Positions 9,350-18,285 of a stretch of 64,000 nucleotides of DNA are shown here, piece after piece; positions within the stretch are counted from its first letter, which is position 1; every line of letters starts with the position of its first letter. The position numbers were made by a program, and so were the translations under genes. The notes beneath the pieces were generated by a model. That model was not told where the DNA came from and did not search any database. It was given only the letters and a program-made list of their open reading frames with translations. Where the stretch lies: assembly GCF_002902575.1 (NCBI RefSeq), contig NZ_PPRD01000014.1, positions 1 to 64,000 on the forward strand, written 5' to 3'. This DNA comes from Staphylococcus croceilyticus (GTDB lineage Bacteria; Bacillota; Bacilli; Staphylococcales; Staphylococcaceae).

Positions 9350-10690
9350 ATGCTTCAGTTTATTTATGAACATGCTCCAATTGCTTTGCAAAATATAATG
9401 GTTTCTGTACAAGGTAAGTTATTTGAGAAACAGCGTTATACTTCTCATTACTATAAAGAGTTAGAAAAATTAAGAAATTGTGATAAACCTTATGAATTAC
9501 AAGAAGAAAGAATGAGAGAATTTTATCGTTTAATAAAAAATAACAGCGAATATTATAAAGAAAAATTATCAGAATTTAACGATGAAATAGATTTAAGTAA
9601 CTTAGAAAAATATCCTCTTTTAACAAAAGAAGATGTAAGAACTAATGTTGAAGAAATTCTTACAAAAGATAAAATAGATTTAATCACTTTAGGTACTGGT
9701 GGTTCAACAGGTAAAAGTTTAAAGGTGTATTCTAGTCCATATGATATGTCTAGAAAAATAGCATATTTAGATTATTTTAAAGAGCAACATGGTGTATATA
9801 AAGGAATGCGTAGAGTTAGTGTTGGGGGAAGAAAAATTATACCTCAAAATCAAAGTGAAAAAATTTTTTGGCGATTTAATGAGCCTTTAAACCAATTAAT
9901 GATTTCTGCTTATCATGCAGAAGGAGAAAACTTGAAATATTATGTACGAAAGTTAAATGAATTTAAACCACAAACATTAGATGGATTTCCTACTGTAATT
10001 CATCGAATCGCTAAATATATTTTAGAACGTAATATTGAATTAAATTTCAAGCCTATAGCTATATTTCCAACCGCTGAAGCGTTAACTACTGAGATGAGAA
10101 ATGATATTGAAAAAGCATTTAAATGTCCAGTTAGAAATCAATATGCTTCATCAGAGGGTTCACCATTTATAACAGAAAATAAAGAAGGCGAATATGAAAT
10201 AGGCGCAATGAGTGGTTATTTTGAACTTAAAAAAGTAGAAGATAAAATTTACGAATTAATAGTCACAGGTTTCTATACAACTACTACGCCATTATTTAGA
10301 TATAAAATTGGTGATTCTGTGGAATTATTTGAAGAATTGCCTGAAAATTACACACAAAAAGATATTAAAATTAAAAGAATTATTGGTAGAAATAATGATT
10401 TCTTAAAATCAAGTGAAAGAGGAATCATCACAAATGTTTACTTATCTACTGCAATTAGAGAATTAGGAAATAGCATAATTGACTCTCAATTTGTTCAAAA
10501 TGAATTAGATTTAATAGAAGTTAATTTAGTAGTTTCAGATAATAGCGATAAACAAAAATTAAAAGCAAAATTAGAAAAACAACTAAGAGCTAGATTTGGG
10601 AATAAAACGCAATTTAATTATAACTTTGTAGACAACATTGAACGAACAAACGGTGGTAAAAAAAGATTTATGATAAATAATTTGAAATAA
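9350..10690 (+). CDS. capK: CapK-like adenylate-forming enzyme (phenylacetate-CoA ligase fold)
   Basis: A 446-residue protein of the ANL/CoA-ligase-like CapK group. Motifs are TLGTGGSTGKS (ATP-phosphate loop), YASSEGSPF (adenine/carboxylate site) and FRYKIGDSVEL (ribose-binding Asp). Proteins of this type occur in capsule loci, but their substrate is rarely known. It could activate a carboxyl group, for example of a sugar uronic acid or an added amino acid, for amide formation. The start was set to the ATG at 9350, eight bases after GGAG (9338-9341); an ATG at 9344 is only two bases from it. Confidence 0.72.
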   Translation: MLQFIYEHAPIALQNIMVSVQGKLFEKQRYTSHYYKELEKLRNCDKPYELQEERMREFYRLIKNNSEYYKEKLSEFNDEIDLSNLEKYPLLTKEDVRTNVEEILTKDKIDLITLGTGGSTGKSLKVYSSPYDMSRKIAYLDYFKEQHGVYKGMRRVSVGGRKIIPQNQSEKIFWRFNEPLNQLMISAYHAEGENLKYYVRKLNEFKPQTLDGFPTVIHRIAKYILERNIELNFKPIAIFPTAEALTTEMRNDIEKAFKCPVRNQYASSEGSPFITENKEGEYEIGAMSGYFELKKVEDKIYELIVTGFYTTTTPLFRYKIGDSVELFEELPENYTQKDIKIKRIIGRNNDFLKSSERGIITNVYLSTAIRELGNSIIDSQFVQNELDLIEVNLVVSDNSDKQKLKAKLEKQLRARFGNKTQFNYNFVDNIERTNGGKKRFMINNLK

Positions 10691-10705
10691 GGGGAGAAAT
10701 TGAAA

Positions 10706-11977
10706 ATGAACAGAAATATTGCAGTCGTAGGTTTAGGATATGTAGGTTTACCAGTAGCAGTAACATTTGGTAAGAAACATGAAGTAATTGGTTTCGATAT
10801 TAATGAAAATAGAATTAAAGAATTAAAAGATGGTTATGATAGAACAAATGAAGTAACAACAGAAGATTTAAAAGTAGCGAATATTAAATTCACAGCAGAT
10901 GCTGAGGATCTTAAAAAAGCTGATTTTATAATTGTAGCAGTACCAACGCCAATTGATAAAAATAATAAACCAGACTTAACGCCATTACTAAAAGCCAGTG
11001 AAACAGTAGGTAAAGTATTAACTTCAGATACAATTGTTGTTTATGAATCAACAGTTTATCCAGGTGCTACTGAAGAAGATTGTGTACCAGTATTAGAAAG
11101 AGAATCTGGTTTAACATGTGGTAAAGATTTCTTCGTTGGTTATTCTCCAGAAAGAATTAACCCAGGAGATAAAGTTCATACATTCGAAACAATTACTAAA
11201 GTAGTTTCAGGACAAACGCCAGAAGTGTTAGAAGTAGTTGCTGATATATATGGTTCAGTTGTAACTGCTGGTGTCCACAAAGCATCATCAATTAAAGTTG
11301 CAGAAGCAGCTAAAGTAATTGAGAATACACAACGTGATGTGAATATCGCTTTAATGAATGAATTAGCATTAATTTTCGATAAATTAGATATTGATACTAA
11401 TGAAGTATTACGCGCTTCAGGTACTAAATGGAACTTCTTAAACTTCAAACCAGGTTTAGTAGGTGGTCACTGCATTGGCGTGGATCCATACTATTTAACA
11501 CATAAAGCTCAAGAAGTTGGACATCATCCCGAAGTGATTTTAGCTGGTCGTCGTATTAACGATGATATGTCTAAATTTATAGCTGCTAATGTGGTTAAAG
11601 GTTTATTAAAACAAGGCTTAGAAGTGCAAGGTGCTACAGTTAACGTTTTAGGATTAACATTTAAAGAAAATTGTCCAGACTTAAGAAATACAAAAGTGAT
11701 TCATATTATCGAAGAATTAAAAGATTACGGTTTAAATGTTCATGTTAATGACGTAGAAGCTGACAAAGAAGAAGCCCAAAAATTCTATGATATTAATTTA
11801 GAAGATAAAGAAGAATTACCTAAAGCTGATGCAATTATCTTTGCGGTGGCTCATAAAGACTATGTAGAAAATAAACAAGACTACTTAAATCTTGTTAAAG
11901 ATAATGGCATGGTTCTTGATATTAAAGGTATTATCGAAGATGACGAAATCGGAAATAAAGGTTTATGGAGATTATAA
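10706..11977 (+). CDS. UDP-HexNAc 6-dehydrogenase (TviB/WbpO/CapL-like)
   Basis: Oxidises C6 of a UDP-HexNAc to the uronic acid in two NAD-dependent steps. The 423-residue protein has GLGYVG at 9-14, the conserved VYESTVYPG and AAKVIENTQRD segments, and the catalytic cysteine (Cys256) in GGHCIGVDPYY. Segment by segment it resembles TviB (UDP-GlcNAc dehydrogenase of the Vi antigen) more than UDP-glucose dehydrogenases. The ATG at 10706 is preferred to an upstream TTG because of GGGGAG spacing. With the epimerase at 8336 it would provide GlcNAcA or GalNAcA for the capsule. Confidence 0.87.
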   Translation: MNRNIAVVGLGYVGLPVAVTFGKKHEVIGFDINENRIKELKDGYDRTNEVTTEDLKVANIKFTADAEDLKKADFIIVAVPTPIDKNNKPDLTPLLKASETVGKVLTSDTIVVYESTVYPGATEEDCVPVLERESGLTCGKDFFVGYSPERINPGDKVHTFETITKVVSGQTPEVLEVVADIYGSVVTAGVHKASSIKVAEAAKVIENTQRDVNIALMNELALIFDKLDIDTNEVLRASGTKWNFLNFKPGLVGGHCIGVDPYYLTHKAQEVGHHPEVILAGRRINDDMSKFIAANVVKGLLKQGLEVQGATVNVLGLTFKENCPDLRNTKVIHIIEELKDYGLNVHVNDVEADKEEAQKFYDINLEDKEELPKADAIIFAVAHKDYVENKQDYLNLVKDNGMVLDIKGIIEDDEIGNKGLWRL

Positions 11978-12006
11978 GAACCTCTCTATATAGATAAGGT
12001 GATTGT

Positions 12007-13137
12007 ATGGCTAATAAAAAAATATTTCATTTAGTAACGGTTGCTAAGAGTATTACATTGATGAAGGGACAAGTTGAATATTTAAGAGATAAGGGCTTGG
12101 ATGTCCATGTTGTGTCTTCAGAGGGACCGGAACAAAATATGTATTCTTCTGATATTACTCATGTAGTTAACATGGAAAGAGAGATTTCTTTAAAAAATGA
12201 TTTAAAATCATTAATTAATATGATTAAGTTATTTAAAAAAGAAAAACCTTATATTGTTAATTCAGGGACACCTAAAGCAGGGTTAGTAGGTACACTGGCT
12301 GCGTTTATAACACGTAGACCAGTTCGTATTTACACAGTGCGTGGATTGAGGCTTGAAACTGTAACTGGTTTAAAGTACAAAATACTTTATGCTATGGAAA
12401 AATTGGCAATGTTCTGTGCAACGGATGTAATTGCTGTTTCTGAAAGTCTTAAATCCAAGATTATGGAATTAGGCTTAGCTGAAAAAAGTAAAATAAAAGT
12501 ATTAGGATACGGAAGTTCTAATGGTGTCAATCTTGAAAAGTTTGATAAGAAATTTAATTCTATTCCTTATGCATTACAAGAAGAACTTTCAGGACATTTT
12601 GTAATTGGATTTGTAGGCAGAATCGTGAAAGATAAAGGAATTAAAGAAATAGTTGAAATGTTTAAAATACTTCAAGAAAAAAAAGTAAAGGTTAAACTTT
12701 TGTTATTAGGTGATCCAGAGAAAGATGATTCGATAAGCGCAACAGATTATCAATATCTATTAGATAATAAGGATGTTATACTAGCTGGCCATGTATCTCA
12801 ACCTGTTAACTACTTTAACCATATGGATGTATTAGTTTCTCCAACTTATAGAGAAGGATTTGCTAATGTTAGTCTCGAAGCACAAGCTGTAGAAATTCCT
12901 GTTATAACTACTCGGGCAACTGGAGCAATAGATACAATTGAAGATAAAGAAACTGGATTTTTAGTGGATATAGGTGCAAGTAAAGATATAGCCGATAAAG
13001 TTGAATATTTAATTAATAATCCAGAAATTAAACTTCAAATGGGTAAAAATGGAAGAAAAAGAGTTGAAGAAAAATTCAAAAATGAAATAGTTTGGAAACA
13101 TTTAGAAACTATTTATAAAAATAAGCTACCTATTTAA
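12007..13137 (+). CDS. Glycosyltransferase GT4 (PglA/CapM-like)
   Basis: A 376-residue GT-B enzyme whose C-terminal half contains VGRIVKDKGIKE and an E-x7-E motif in YREGFANVSLEAQA, followed by TRATGAIDTIE. The order resembles PglA-type enzymes that add the second sugar onto undecaprenyl-PP-diNAcBac. Its place directly before the PglC-like transferase supports that role, which remains an inference. AAGGTG precedes the ATG at 12007. Confidence 0.84.
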   Translation: MANKKIFHLVTVAKSITLMKGQVEYLRDKGLDVHVVSSEGPEQNMYSSDITHVVNMEREISLKNDLKSLINMIKLFKKEKPYIVNSGTPKAGLVGTLAAFITRRPVRIYTVRGLRLETVTGLKYKILYAMEKLAMFCATDVIAVSESLKSKIMELGLAEKSKIKVLGYGSSNGVNLEKFDKKFNSIPYALQEELSGHFVIGFVGRIVKDKGIKEIVEMFKILQEKKVKVKLLLLGDPEKDDSISATDYQYLLDNKDVILAGHVSQPVNYFNHMDVLVSPTYREGFANVSLEAQAVEIPVITTRATGAIDTIEDKETGFLVDIGASKDIADKVEYLINNPEIKLQMGKNGRKRVEEKFKNEIVWKHLETIYKNKLPI

Positions 13138-13163
13138 ATAGCTTTGAAAAGGAGCTAATAAAT

Positions 13164-13760
13164 TTGATTAAAAGATTATTTGATATTGCCGTTAGTGCAA
13201 CTGGTTTAATTATTTCTGCTCCAATTACATTGACAGCTGCAGCAGTTATTGCAAAAAAATTAGGTAAACCAGTCCTATTTAAACAAACGCGTCCAGGTCA
13301 ATATGGAGAACCATTTAAAATTTATAAATTTCGTACTATGTCAGATGAAAGAGACGAAAATGGCGAACTTTTACCTGATGAGCAACGTATGACGCCTGTT
13401 GGTACTTTTATTAGAAAATCAAGTATCGATGAATTACCTCAACTAATCAATGTTTTAAAAGGCGATATTAGTTTAGTAGGTCCAAGACCATTATTAATGG
13501 AGTATCTTCCATTATATAATGAAGAACAGAAAAAACGTCATAATGTTAAACCAGGTATTACTGGTTGGGCTCAAGTAAACGGGCGTAATGCTATTACATG
13601 GGATGAAAAGTTCAAATTAGATGTTTGGTACGCCGAGAATCAATCGTTTAAATTAGATATGTACATTATTTATAAAACAGTGATTAATATCTTACAACGT
13701 AAAGATATTAATGCGCCTAACCATGTTACTGCTGAAAAGTTTAAGGGGAATGAAGCATGA
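13164..13760 (+). CDS. Undecaprenyl-phosphate phosphosugar transferase (PglC-like, initiates repeat unit)
   Basis: A 198-residue monotopic phosphoglycosyltransferase with an N-terminal reentrant hydrophobic helix (about 5-28), the motif KFRTMSDERDENGELL, the catalytic Asp-Glu in SIDELPQL, GDISLVGPRPLL and PGITGWAQVNGRN. The last two blocks and the C-terminal HVTAEKF match Campylobacter PglC closely from memory. It would transfer phospho-diNAcBac to undecaprenyl phosphate, starting the repeat unit. The start is a TTG at 13164 after AAGGAG. It overlaps the acetyltransferase gene by 4 bases. Confidence 0.88.
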   Translation: MIKRLFDIAVSATGLIISAPITLTAAAVIAKKLGKPVLFKQTRPGQYGEPFKIYKFRTMSDERDENGELLPDEQRMTPVGTFIRKSSIDELPQLINVLKGDISLVGPRPLLMEYLPLYNEEQKKRHNVKPGITGWAQVNGRNAITWDEKFKLDVWYAENQSFKLDMYIIYKTVINILQRKDINAPNHVTAEKFKGNEA

Positions 13761-14377
13761 GCAAGCCCCTTATTCTTATCGGCAAAGGTGGACACTCAAA
13801 AGTTATCAAAGATATAATTGAAGCGGAGCAACAATATCATATTGCTGGTTATTTAGATAATGCAATTGATGAATATTACACAGATAATGACATATTTTTC
13901 GATAATCTAGATGCCATTGAGCATTACAACAAGGAATATTTCTTTGTTATTGCAATTGGAAATAATCAAGTTCGTAATAAGCTATTTCACGAATTAGATA
14001 TTCCACTTAAGCAATATGCTACTTTAATACATCCATCGGCCATTATAAGTCCTAGTGCTCAAATTGGACGCGGTACAGTAGTAATGCCTAATGCAGTTAT
14101 TAATGCAGATACAACTATTGGTAAGCATGTAATCATTAATACAGGATCGATTATTGAACATGATAATCAGATTGGTGATTATGTTCATGTATCTCCAAAT
14201 GCTGCTTTAGCAGGAGGCGTTAAAGTAGGTAATGAGTCACATATAGCTATTAATTCAGCAGTCTTACCTTTAGTTGAAATTGGAGAAAAATGTATTGTAG
14301 GTGCAGGCGCGACAGTAATCAAGAACGTTAAGTCAGAATCAACAGTCATTGGAACACCAGCCAAAATTAAGGAGTGA
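13757..14377 (+). CDS. Sugar N-acetyltransferase (PglD-like, NeuD/PglD/VioB family)
   Basis: A 206-residue protein with an N-terminal Rossmann-like domain (LILIGKGGHSKVIKDI) and a C-terminal left-handed beta helix (HPSAIISPSAQIGRGTV onward). The catalytic His in IIEHDNQIGDYVHVSP is in the expected place. PglD enzymes acetylate the 4-amino group of UDP-4-amino-4,6-dideoxy-GlcNAc to give UDP-diNAcBac. Overlap with the PglC-like gene and tight spacing to the aminotransferase gene support this pathway. Confidence 0.87.
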   Translation: MSKPLILIGKGGHSKVIKDIIEAEQQYHIAGYLDNAIDEYYTDNDIFFDNLDAIEHYNKEYFFVIAIGNNQVRNKLFHELDIPLKQYATLIHPSAIISPSAQIGRGTVVMPNAVINADTTIGKHVIINTGSIIEHDNQIGDYVHVSPNAALAGGVKVGNESHIAINSAVLPLVEIGEKCIVGAGATVIKNVKSESTVIGTPAKIKE

Positions 14378-14384
14378 AAAAGTA

Positions 14385-15515
14385 ATGGAAGAAGAAAGAA
14401 TTTTCTTATCTAGACCACATATGGGTGGTACAGAATTAAATTACATACATGATGCATTCGATAAAAACTGGATTGCACCCCTAGGTGAAAATGTTACAGA
14501 ATTTGAGAATAGCATGAAAGAATATGTGGGAGTAAAAGCAGCGGTAGCTGTTGGAAGTGGTACTTCTGCAATTCATTTAGCTTTAATTGAGAGTGGTGTT
14601 CAAAAAGATGATGTTGTATTTTGTAGTTCATTAACTTTTAGTGCATCAGCTAATCCAATTATATATCAAGGCGCAACGCCGGTATTTATTGACTCAGAAA
14701 TGGATTCTTGGAATATGTCACCAAATGCATTACGTAAAGCATTTGAGCAATATGTTGAAAAAGGCATTACTCCTAAAGCAGTAGTTGCTGTAAATTTATA
14801 TGGTCAATCTGCAAAAATGGATGAAATTAAAGAAATTTGTGATCAATATGGTTCGACATTAGTTGAAGATGCAGCAGAATCTTTAGGTGCTGACTATAAA
14901 GGTCAAAAGAGTGGCACTTTTGGTAAATTTGGTATTTTCTCATTTAATGGTAATAAAATCATTACTACAAGTGGTGGAGGTATGTTAATTTCTAACGATG
15001 AAGAACATATTGCTCACGCTCTTTTCTTAGCTACACAAGCTAGAGACAAAGCTATCCACTATCAACATAGTGAATTAGGATTTAATTATCGCTTAAGTAA
15101 TATTTCAGCTGGCATTGGTAGAGGGCAAATGGAAGTTTTAGATAAACGAATAGCTCGTCGTAGAGAAATATTCGATAAATACAATACAGAATTAGGAGGC
15201 ATTGATGGTTTCGATTTTCAACCTGAATTACCTAATTCAAAATCTAATCGTTGGTTAACAGCTTTAACTATTGATGAAACTAAAACTGGATTTACAGCTT
15301 TAGATTTAATTGAAGCTTTACAAAAGAATAATATTGAAGCCCGCCCAGTGTGGAAACCAATGCACCTTCAACCATTCTTTGAATCTTATGACTACGTATA
15401 TGAAGAAAAAGATAATGGCGCATATTTATTTAATCACGGAGTATGTTTACCATCTGGATCAGATATGACAGATGAACAACAATCTCGTGTAATTGAAATA
15501 ATTAAAAGTTTATAA
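14385..15515 (+). CDS. UDP-4-keto sugar aminotransferase (PglE-like, DegT/DnrJ/EryC1 family)
   Basis: PLP-dependent aminotransferase that would convert the CapD product to UDP-4-amino-4,6-dideoxy-GlcNAc. The 376-residue protein has VGSGTSAIHLAL, DAAESLGADYKG and the Schiff-base lysine in SFNGNKIITTSGGGM, all typical of the sugar-aminotransferase family, with a C-terminal RPVWKPMH block. The ATG at 14385 is chosen over an in-frame ATG at 14349 because GGAGTG lies at 14371-14376 and family members start close to this residue. Confidence 0.9.
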   Translation: MEEERIFLSRPHMGGTELNYIHDAFDKNWIAPLGENVTEFENSMKEYVGVKAAVAVGSGTSAIHLALIESGVQKDDVVFCSSLTFSASANPIIYQGATPVFIDSEMDSWNMSPNALRKAFEQYVEKGITPKAVVAVNLYGQSAKMDEIKEICDQYGSTLVEDAAESLGADYKGQKSGTFGKFGIFSFNGNKIITTSGGGMLISNDEEHIAHALFLATQARDKAIHYQHSELGFNYRLSNISAGIGRGQMEVLDKRIARRREIFDKYNTELGGIDGFDFQPELPNSKSNRWLTALTIDETKTGFTALDLIEALQKNNIEARPVWKPMHLQPFFESYDYVYEEKDNGAYLFNHGVCLPSGSDMTDEQQSRVIEIIKSL

Positions 15516-15531
15516 AAAAGAGTGATGATAA

Positions 15532-16473
15532 ATGAAGAAAAAATCAACGGCTTTCAAAATTTTTATAACAATTCTAATTGTATTAATAGTTCTTATTGTT
15601 GCTGCAGGAATATTTGTATTTGCGAAACTTCATTCATTGAACAATTCTATCAACCATCCTCTTAATAGAGATCACTCTCAACTAAGACATAAATCTGTAA
15701 AAGATGGAGACCCAATGACTGTTGTACTTTACGGAATTGATGATGACTCAGAACGTCATCAAGAAAACTTAGGTCAACGTAGTGATTCCATAGTATTAAT
15801 GTCAATTAATCCTAAAGACAAAAAAACAGTAATGGTTAGTGTTCCTAGAGACACTAGAACTGAGATAGTTGGCCATAATTCAACTGAAAAATTAAATCAT
15901 GCTTATGCTTATGGCGGACCTAAAATGGCGGTTAACTCATTAGAAAAATTAATGGATGTACCAGTTGATCATTATATAGCCATAAATATGGATGGAGTAA
16001 AAACAGTGATTGATGAACTTAACGGTGTTGATATAGTTAGTAACGCTACCTTTACTACTAAATCTATGACTCCATTTCACTTTGACAAAGGTCAAAAGTA
16101 CCACATGGATGGTAAACAAGCTTTAGCTTACATGCGTAGTCGTAAAGAAGATGGGGCTGGGGGCGACGAAGGTCGTCAATTACGTCAACAACAAGTTATC
16201 ACTGCAGTTGCTAAAGAAGCATTCTCAATTAATTCTATTACTAGATTAGATGGTATTTTTAGAGCGGCTCAAGATAATTTAAGAACTGATTTAAGTTTTA
16301 TTCAACTAAACAAATTCAGATCTGATTATGATAAAGCTCAAGATAATGTTGAGAAACTTACAATCAATGGTGAAAACAAAGTTGGCGACGATGGATTATA
16401 CTATTTCTATCCTGATAAAAATAGTATGAATGAAGTCGAAAAGAAAATTAAAGACAATTTGGAAATTAACTAA
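15532..16473 (+). CDS. LCP (LytR-CpsA-Psr) family phosphotransferase, probable capsule-to-peptidoglycan ligase
   Basis: A 313-residue membrane-anchored LCP protein with an N-terminal TM at about 10-32 and an extracellular catalytic domain holding RSDSIVLMS, SVPRDTRTEI and the arginine-rich YMRSRKEDGAGGDEGRQLRQ block. Members transfer undecaprenyl-PP-linked polymers to peptidoglycan. Position as the last capsule gene, just before a strong terminator, suggests a role in anchoring the finished capsule. The ATG follows GAGTGATG. It is not a DNA-binding regulator despite the historical LytR name. Confidence 0.9.
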   Translation: MKKKSTAFKIFITILIVLIVLIVAAGIFVFAKLHSLNNSINHPLNRDHSQLRHKSVKDGDPMTVVLYGIDDDSERHQENLGQRSDSIVLMSINPKDKKTVMVSVPRDTRTEIVGHNSTEKLNHAYAYGGPKMAVNSLEKLMDVPVDHYIAINMDGVKTVIDELNGVDIVSNATFTTKSMTPFHFDKGQKYHMDGKQALAYMRSRKEDGAGGDEGRQLRQQQVITAVAKEAFSINSITRLDGIFRAAQDNLRTDLSFIQLNKFRSDYDKAQDNVEKLTINGENKVGDDGLYYFYPDKNSMNEVEKKIKDNLEIN

Positions 16474-16484
16474 ATATGAAAGAA

Positions 16485-16526
16485 AGAGTGCTTTATCCGA
16501 TAGTGGATAAAGCACTCTCTTTTTGT
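16485..16526 (+). terminator. Rho-independent terminator of the capsule locus
   Basis: Perfect 14-bp stem: AGAGTGCTTTATCC at 16485-16498 pairs with GGATAAAGCACTCT at 16505-16518, with a 6-base loop followed by CTTTTTG. It lies 12 bases after the LCP stop codon. Confidence 0.93.
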
Positions 16527-16550
16527 TTATATGACTATTTATATAAAATA

Positions 16551-16584
16551 AAACAGGCGCTCTCACTTAAGAGAACGCCTGTTT
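16551..16584 (-). terminator. Terminator of the alkaline phosphatase gene
   Basis: Stem AAACAGGCG-C-TCTC at 16551-16564 pairs with GAGA-A-CGCCTGTTT at 16571-16584, with one internal mismatch; on the reverse strand it is followed by a T-rich run. It sits just beyond the stop of the reverse-strand phosphatase gene and separates it from the convergent capsule locus. Confidence 0.8.
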
Positions 16585-16599
16585 CAATATTCCACATTA

Positions 16600-18069
16600 T
16601 TATTGATTTTGTTGGCTTGCTACGTCGTTTGCGAAGAAGTCGAAGATGTTTTTAGCGCTTTGTGTGTTGTCCATGTTACCAGCGAATCTATCTTCACCAG
16701 GACCGTATGCGTAAGTGTTTACGTCTTCACCTGTATGACCGTATGTAGTCCAACCAGTGTGTGATTCATCGTTAATTGGTTTTTGGATAGCATCTTGTAA
16801 TTTAGTAGTTGCTTCAGCGACTTTAGGATCTTTGTCGTCTTTAGCTTTAGATTTAGCATCTTTTAAGTCTTTCGCTGCTTCTTTGACTTTATCTAATTGG
16901 TCACTAGGGAAGTCGATTCCATAACCGTTATTGATAACTTCTTCTGGGTCTTTACCTTCAGCAATTTGTTTTGTCATGTAGCTACCAGAGTGTTTCATTT
17001 TGTGAATTGCTTCTGGGTTCCAAACGTAGTCTTTACCTTTAGCGATTGATAAACCACCAGTTGAGTGGTCAGCTGTTGCAACAACTAAAGTGTCTTTGTG
17101 TGTATTTGCGTAATCGATAGCGTTTTGGAAAGCTTTTTCGAAACCACTCATTTCTGACATAACACCAGTGATGTCGTTAGGGTGACCAGATTTATCGATT
17201 GACGCACCTTCTACCATTAAGAAGAAACCTTTGTTATTTTTTTCTAATTTAGATAATGCACTGTTTTCCATATCTACTAATAATGGATTTTCTTGAGGTG
17301 CATCGATTTGTAATGGCATATCTTTTTCAGAGAATAAACCTAATACTTGATCGCTTTGAGAGTTTGCTAATTCATCTTTATTAGTAACATAATCGTAACC
17401 ATCTTGTTGGAATTTATCAGTTAAGTTGCCATTTTCTTTACCGAAGTATTTAGAACCGCCACCTAAGATAACGTCTGCTTTGTGTTGGCCATTAATCTTA
17501 TCGTTAAAGAATTGTTGAGCGATTTCATCCTTTTTATCACGGCTATCAACGTGAGATGCATAAACAGCTGGTGTAGCATCAGTAACTTCGGCAGTTGTAA
17601 CGATACCAGTTGATTTACCATCTTCTTTAGCTTGTTCTAATACTGATTTAACAGGTTTTTTATCAGTGTCTACTGAAATAGCACCATTGTATGTTTTGTG
17701 ACCAGTTGCGAAAGCTGTACCACCTGCAGCTGAGTCAGTTACGTTTTCTTTAGGGTCATTTGGATTTGTACGGTTTGTACCTTTTAAATATTTATCAAAT
17801 GCAGTTTGATCTAATTCTTTAGTATCTGGGTTATCTGCGAAATAACGGTAAGCTGAGTTGTAAGAAGGTCCCATGCCATCTCCAACCATGAAGATAACGT
17901 TTTTAGGATTTTCAGTGTTACCAAATGCGATAGCGCCATTGTCATTTTGTTGCTCTTCTGGACCTGCACCTGGACTAGATGCGAAAGAAATTTGTGATGT
18001 TCCCAATAAAGAAGCAGCTAAGATTGAACCTGCAACAGTTGTTTTACCAAATTTGTTGATGAAACTCAT
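16600..18069 (-). CDS. phoB: Secreted alkaline phosphatase (PhoA family)
   Basis: Exported metal-dependent phosphomonoesterase that releases phosphate from organic esters. The 489-residue protein has an N-terminal signal peptide (positively charged start, hydrophobic run, cleavage likely after ISFASS or nearby), MVGDGMG for the first metal site, the nucleophile serine in VTDSAAGGTAFATGHKT, VEGASIDKSGH, and TADHSTGG. Near the C-terminus HTGWTTYGHTGEDV supplies metal-binding His residues. The start is preceded by GGGGG on the reverse strand. The gene is isolated, between the capsule locus and the SAM riboswitch. Symbol follows staphylococcal usage. Confidence 0.92.
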   Translation of the reverse strand: MSFINKFGKTTVAGSILAASLLGTSQISFASSPGAGPEEQQNDNGAIAFGNTENPKNVIFMVGDGMGPSYNSAYRYFADNPDTKELDQTAFDKYLKGTNRTNPNDPKENVTDSAAGGTAFATGHKTYNGAISVDTDKKPVKSVLEQAKEDGKSTGIVTTAEVTDATPAVYASHVDSRDKKDEIAQQFFNDKINGQHKADVILGGGSKYFGKENGNLTDKFQQDGYDYVTNKDELANSQSDQVLGLFSEKDMPLQIDAPQENPLLVDMENSALSKLEKNNKGFFLMVEGASIDKSGHPNDITGVMSEMSGFEKAFQNAIDYANTHKDTLVVATADHSTGGLSIAKGKDYVWNPEAIHKMKHSGSYMTKQIAEGKDPEEVINNGYGIDFPSDQLDKVKEAAKDLKDAKSKAKDDKDPKVAEATTKLQDAIQKPINDESHTGWTTYGHTGEDVNTYAYGPGEDRFAGNMDNTQSAKNIFDFFANDVASQQNQ

Positions 18070-18163
18070 TTTAAAAAAAGCCCCCTAATATGTATATAAT
18101 AGTTGTTACATATTTATATTAAGAAACTTTATTTGATTTAAGATGATTATAAAGTTATTTTTA

Positions 18164-18180
18164 AGTAAAGGTATTGTAAA
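18164..18180 (-). promoter_or_regulatory. Candidate PhoP-type direct repeats upstream of alkaline phosphatase
   Basis: On the reverse strand two TTTAC-type hexamers (TTTACA and TTTACT) lie 11 bases apart, which is the spacing of Gram-positive PhoP boxes. They are about 95-110 bases upstream of the phosphatase start. The region is AT-rich, so the match may be chance. Confidence 0.3.
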
Positions 18181-18285
18181 CAATTATTAATTTGTAGAAT
18201 TAATAATATTTTCTATTTGAATTAATTTCATAATCCTTTTCAGAAATTAAGAAGTGGGTTATAATGAATTTAAATAAAATAGTTC

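Noticed and set aside
15532-16473. Calling the LCP protein a transcription attenuator or regulator because of the LytR name
   Set aside because: It has a TM anchor and an extracellular phosphotransferase domain, without any DNA-binding motif.
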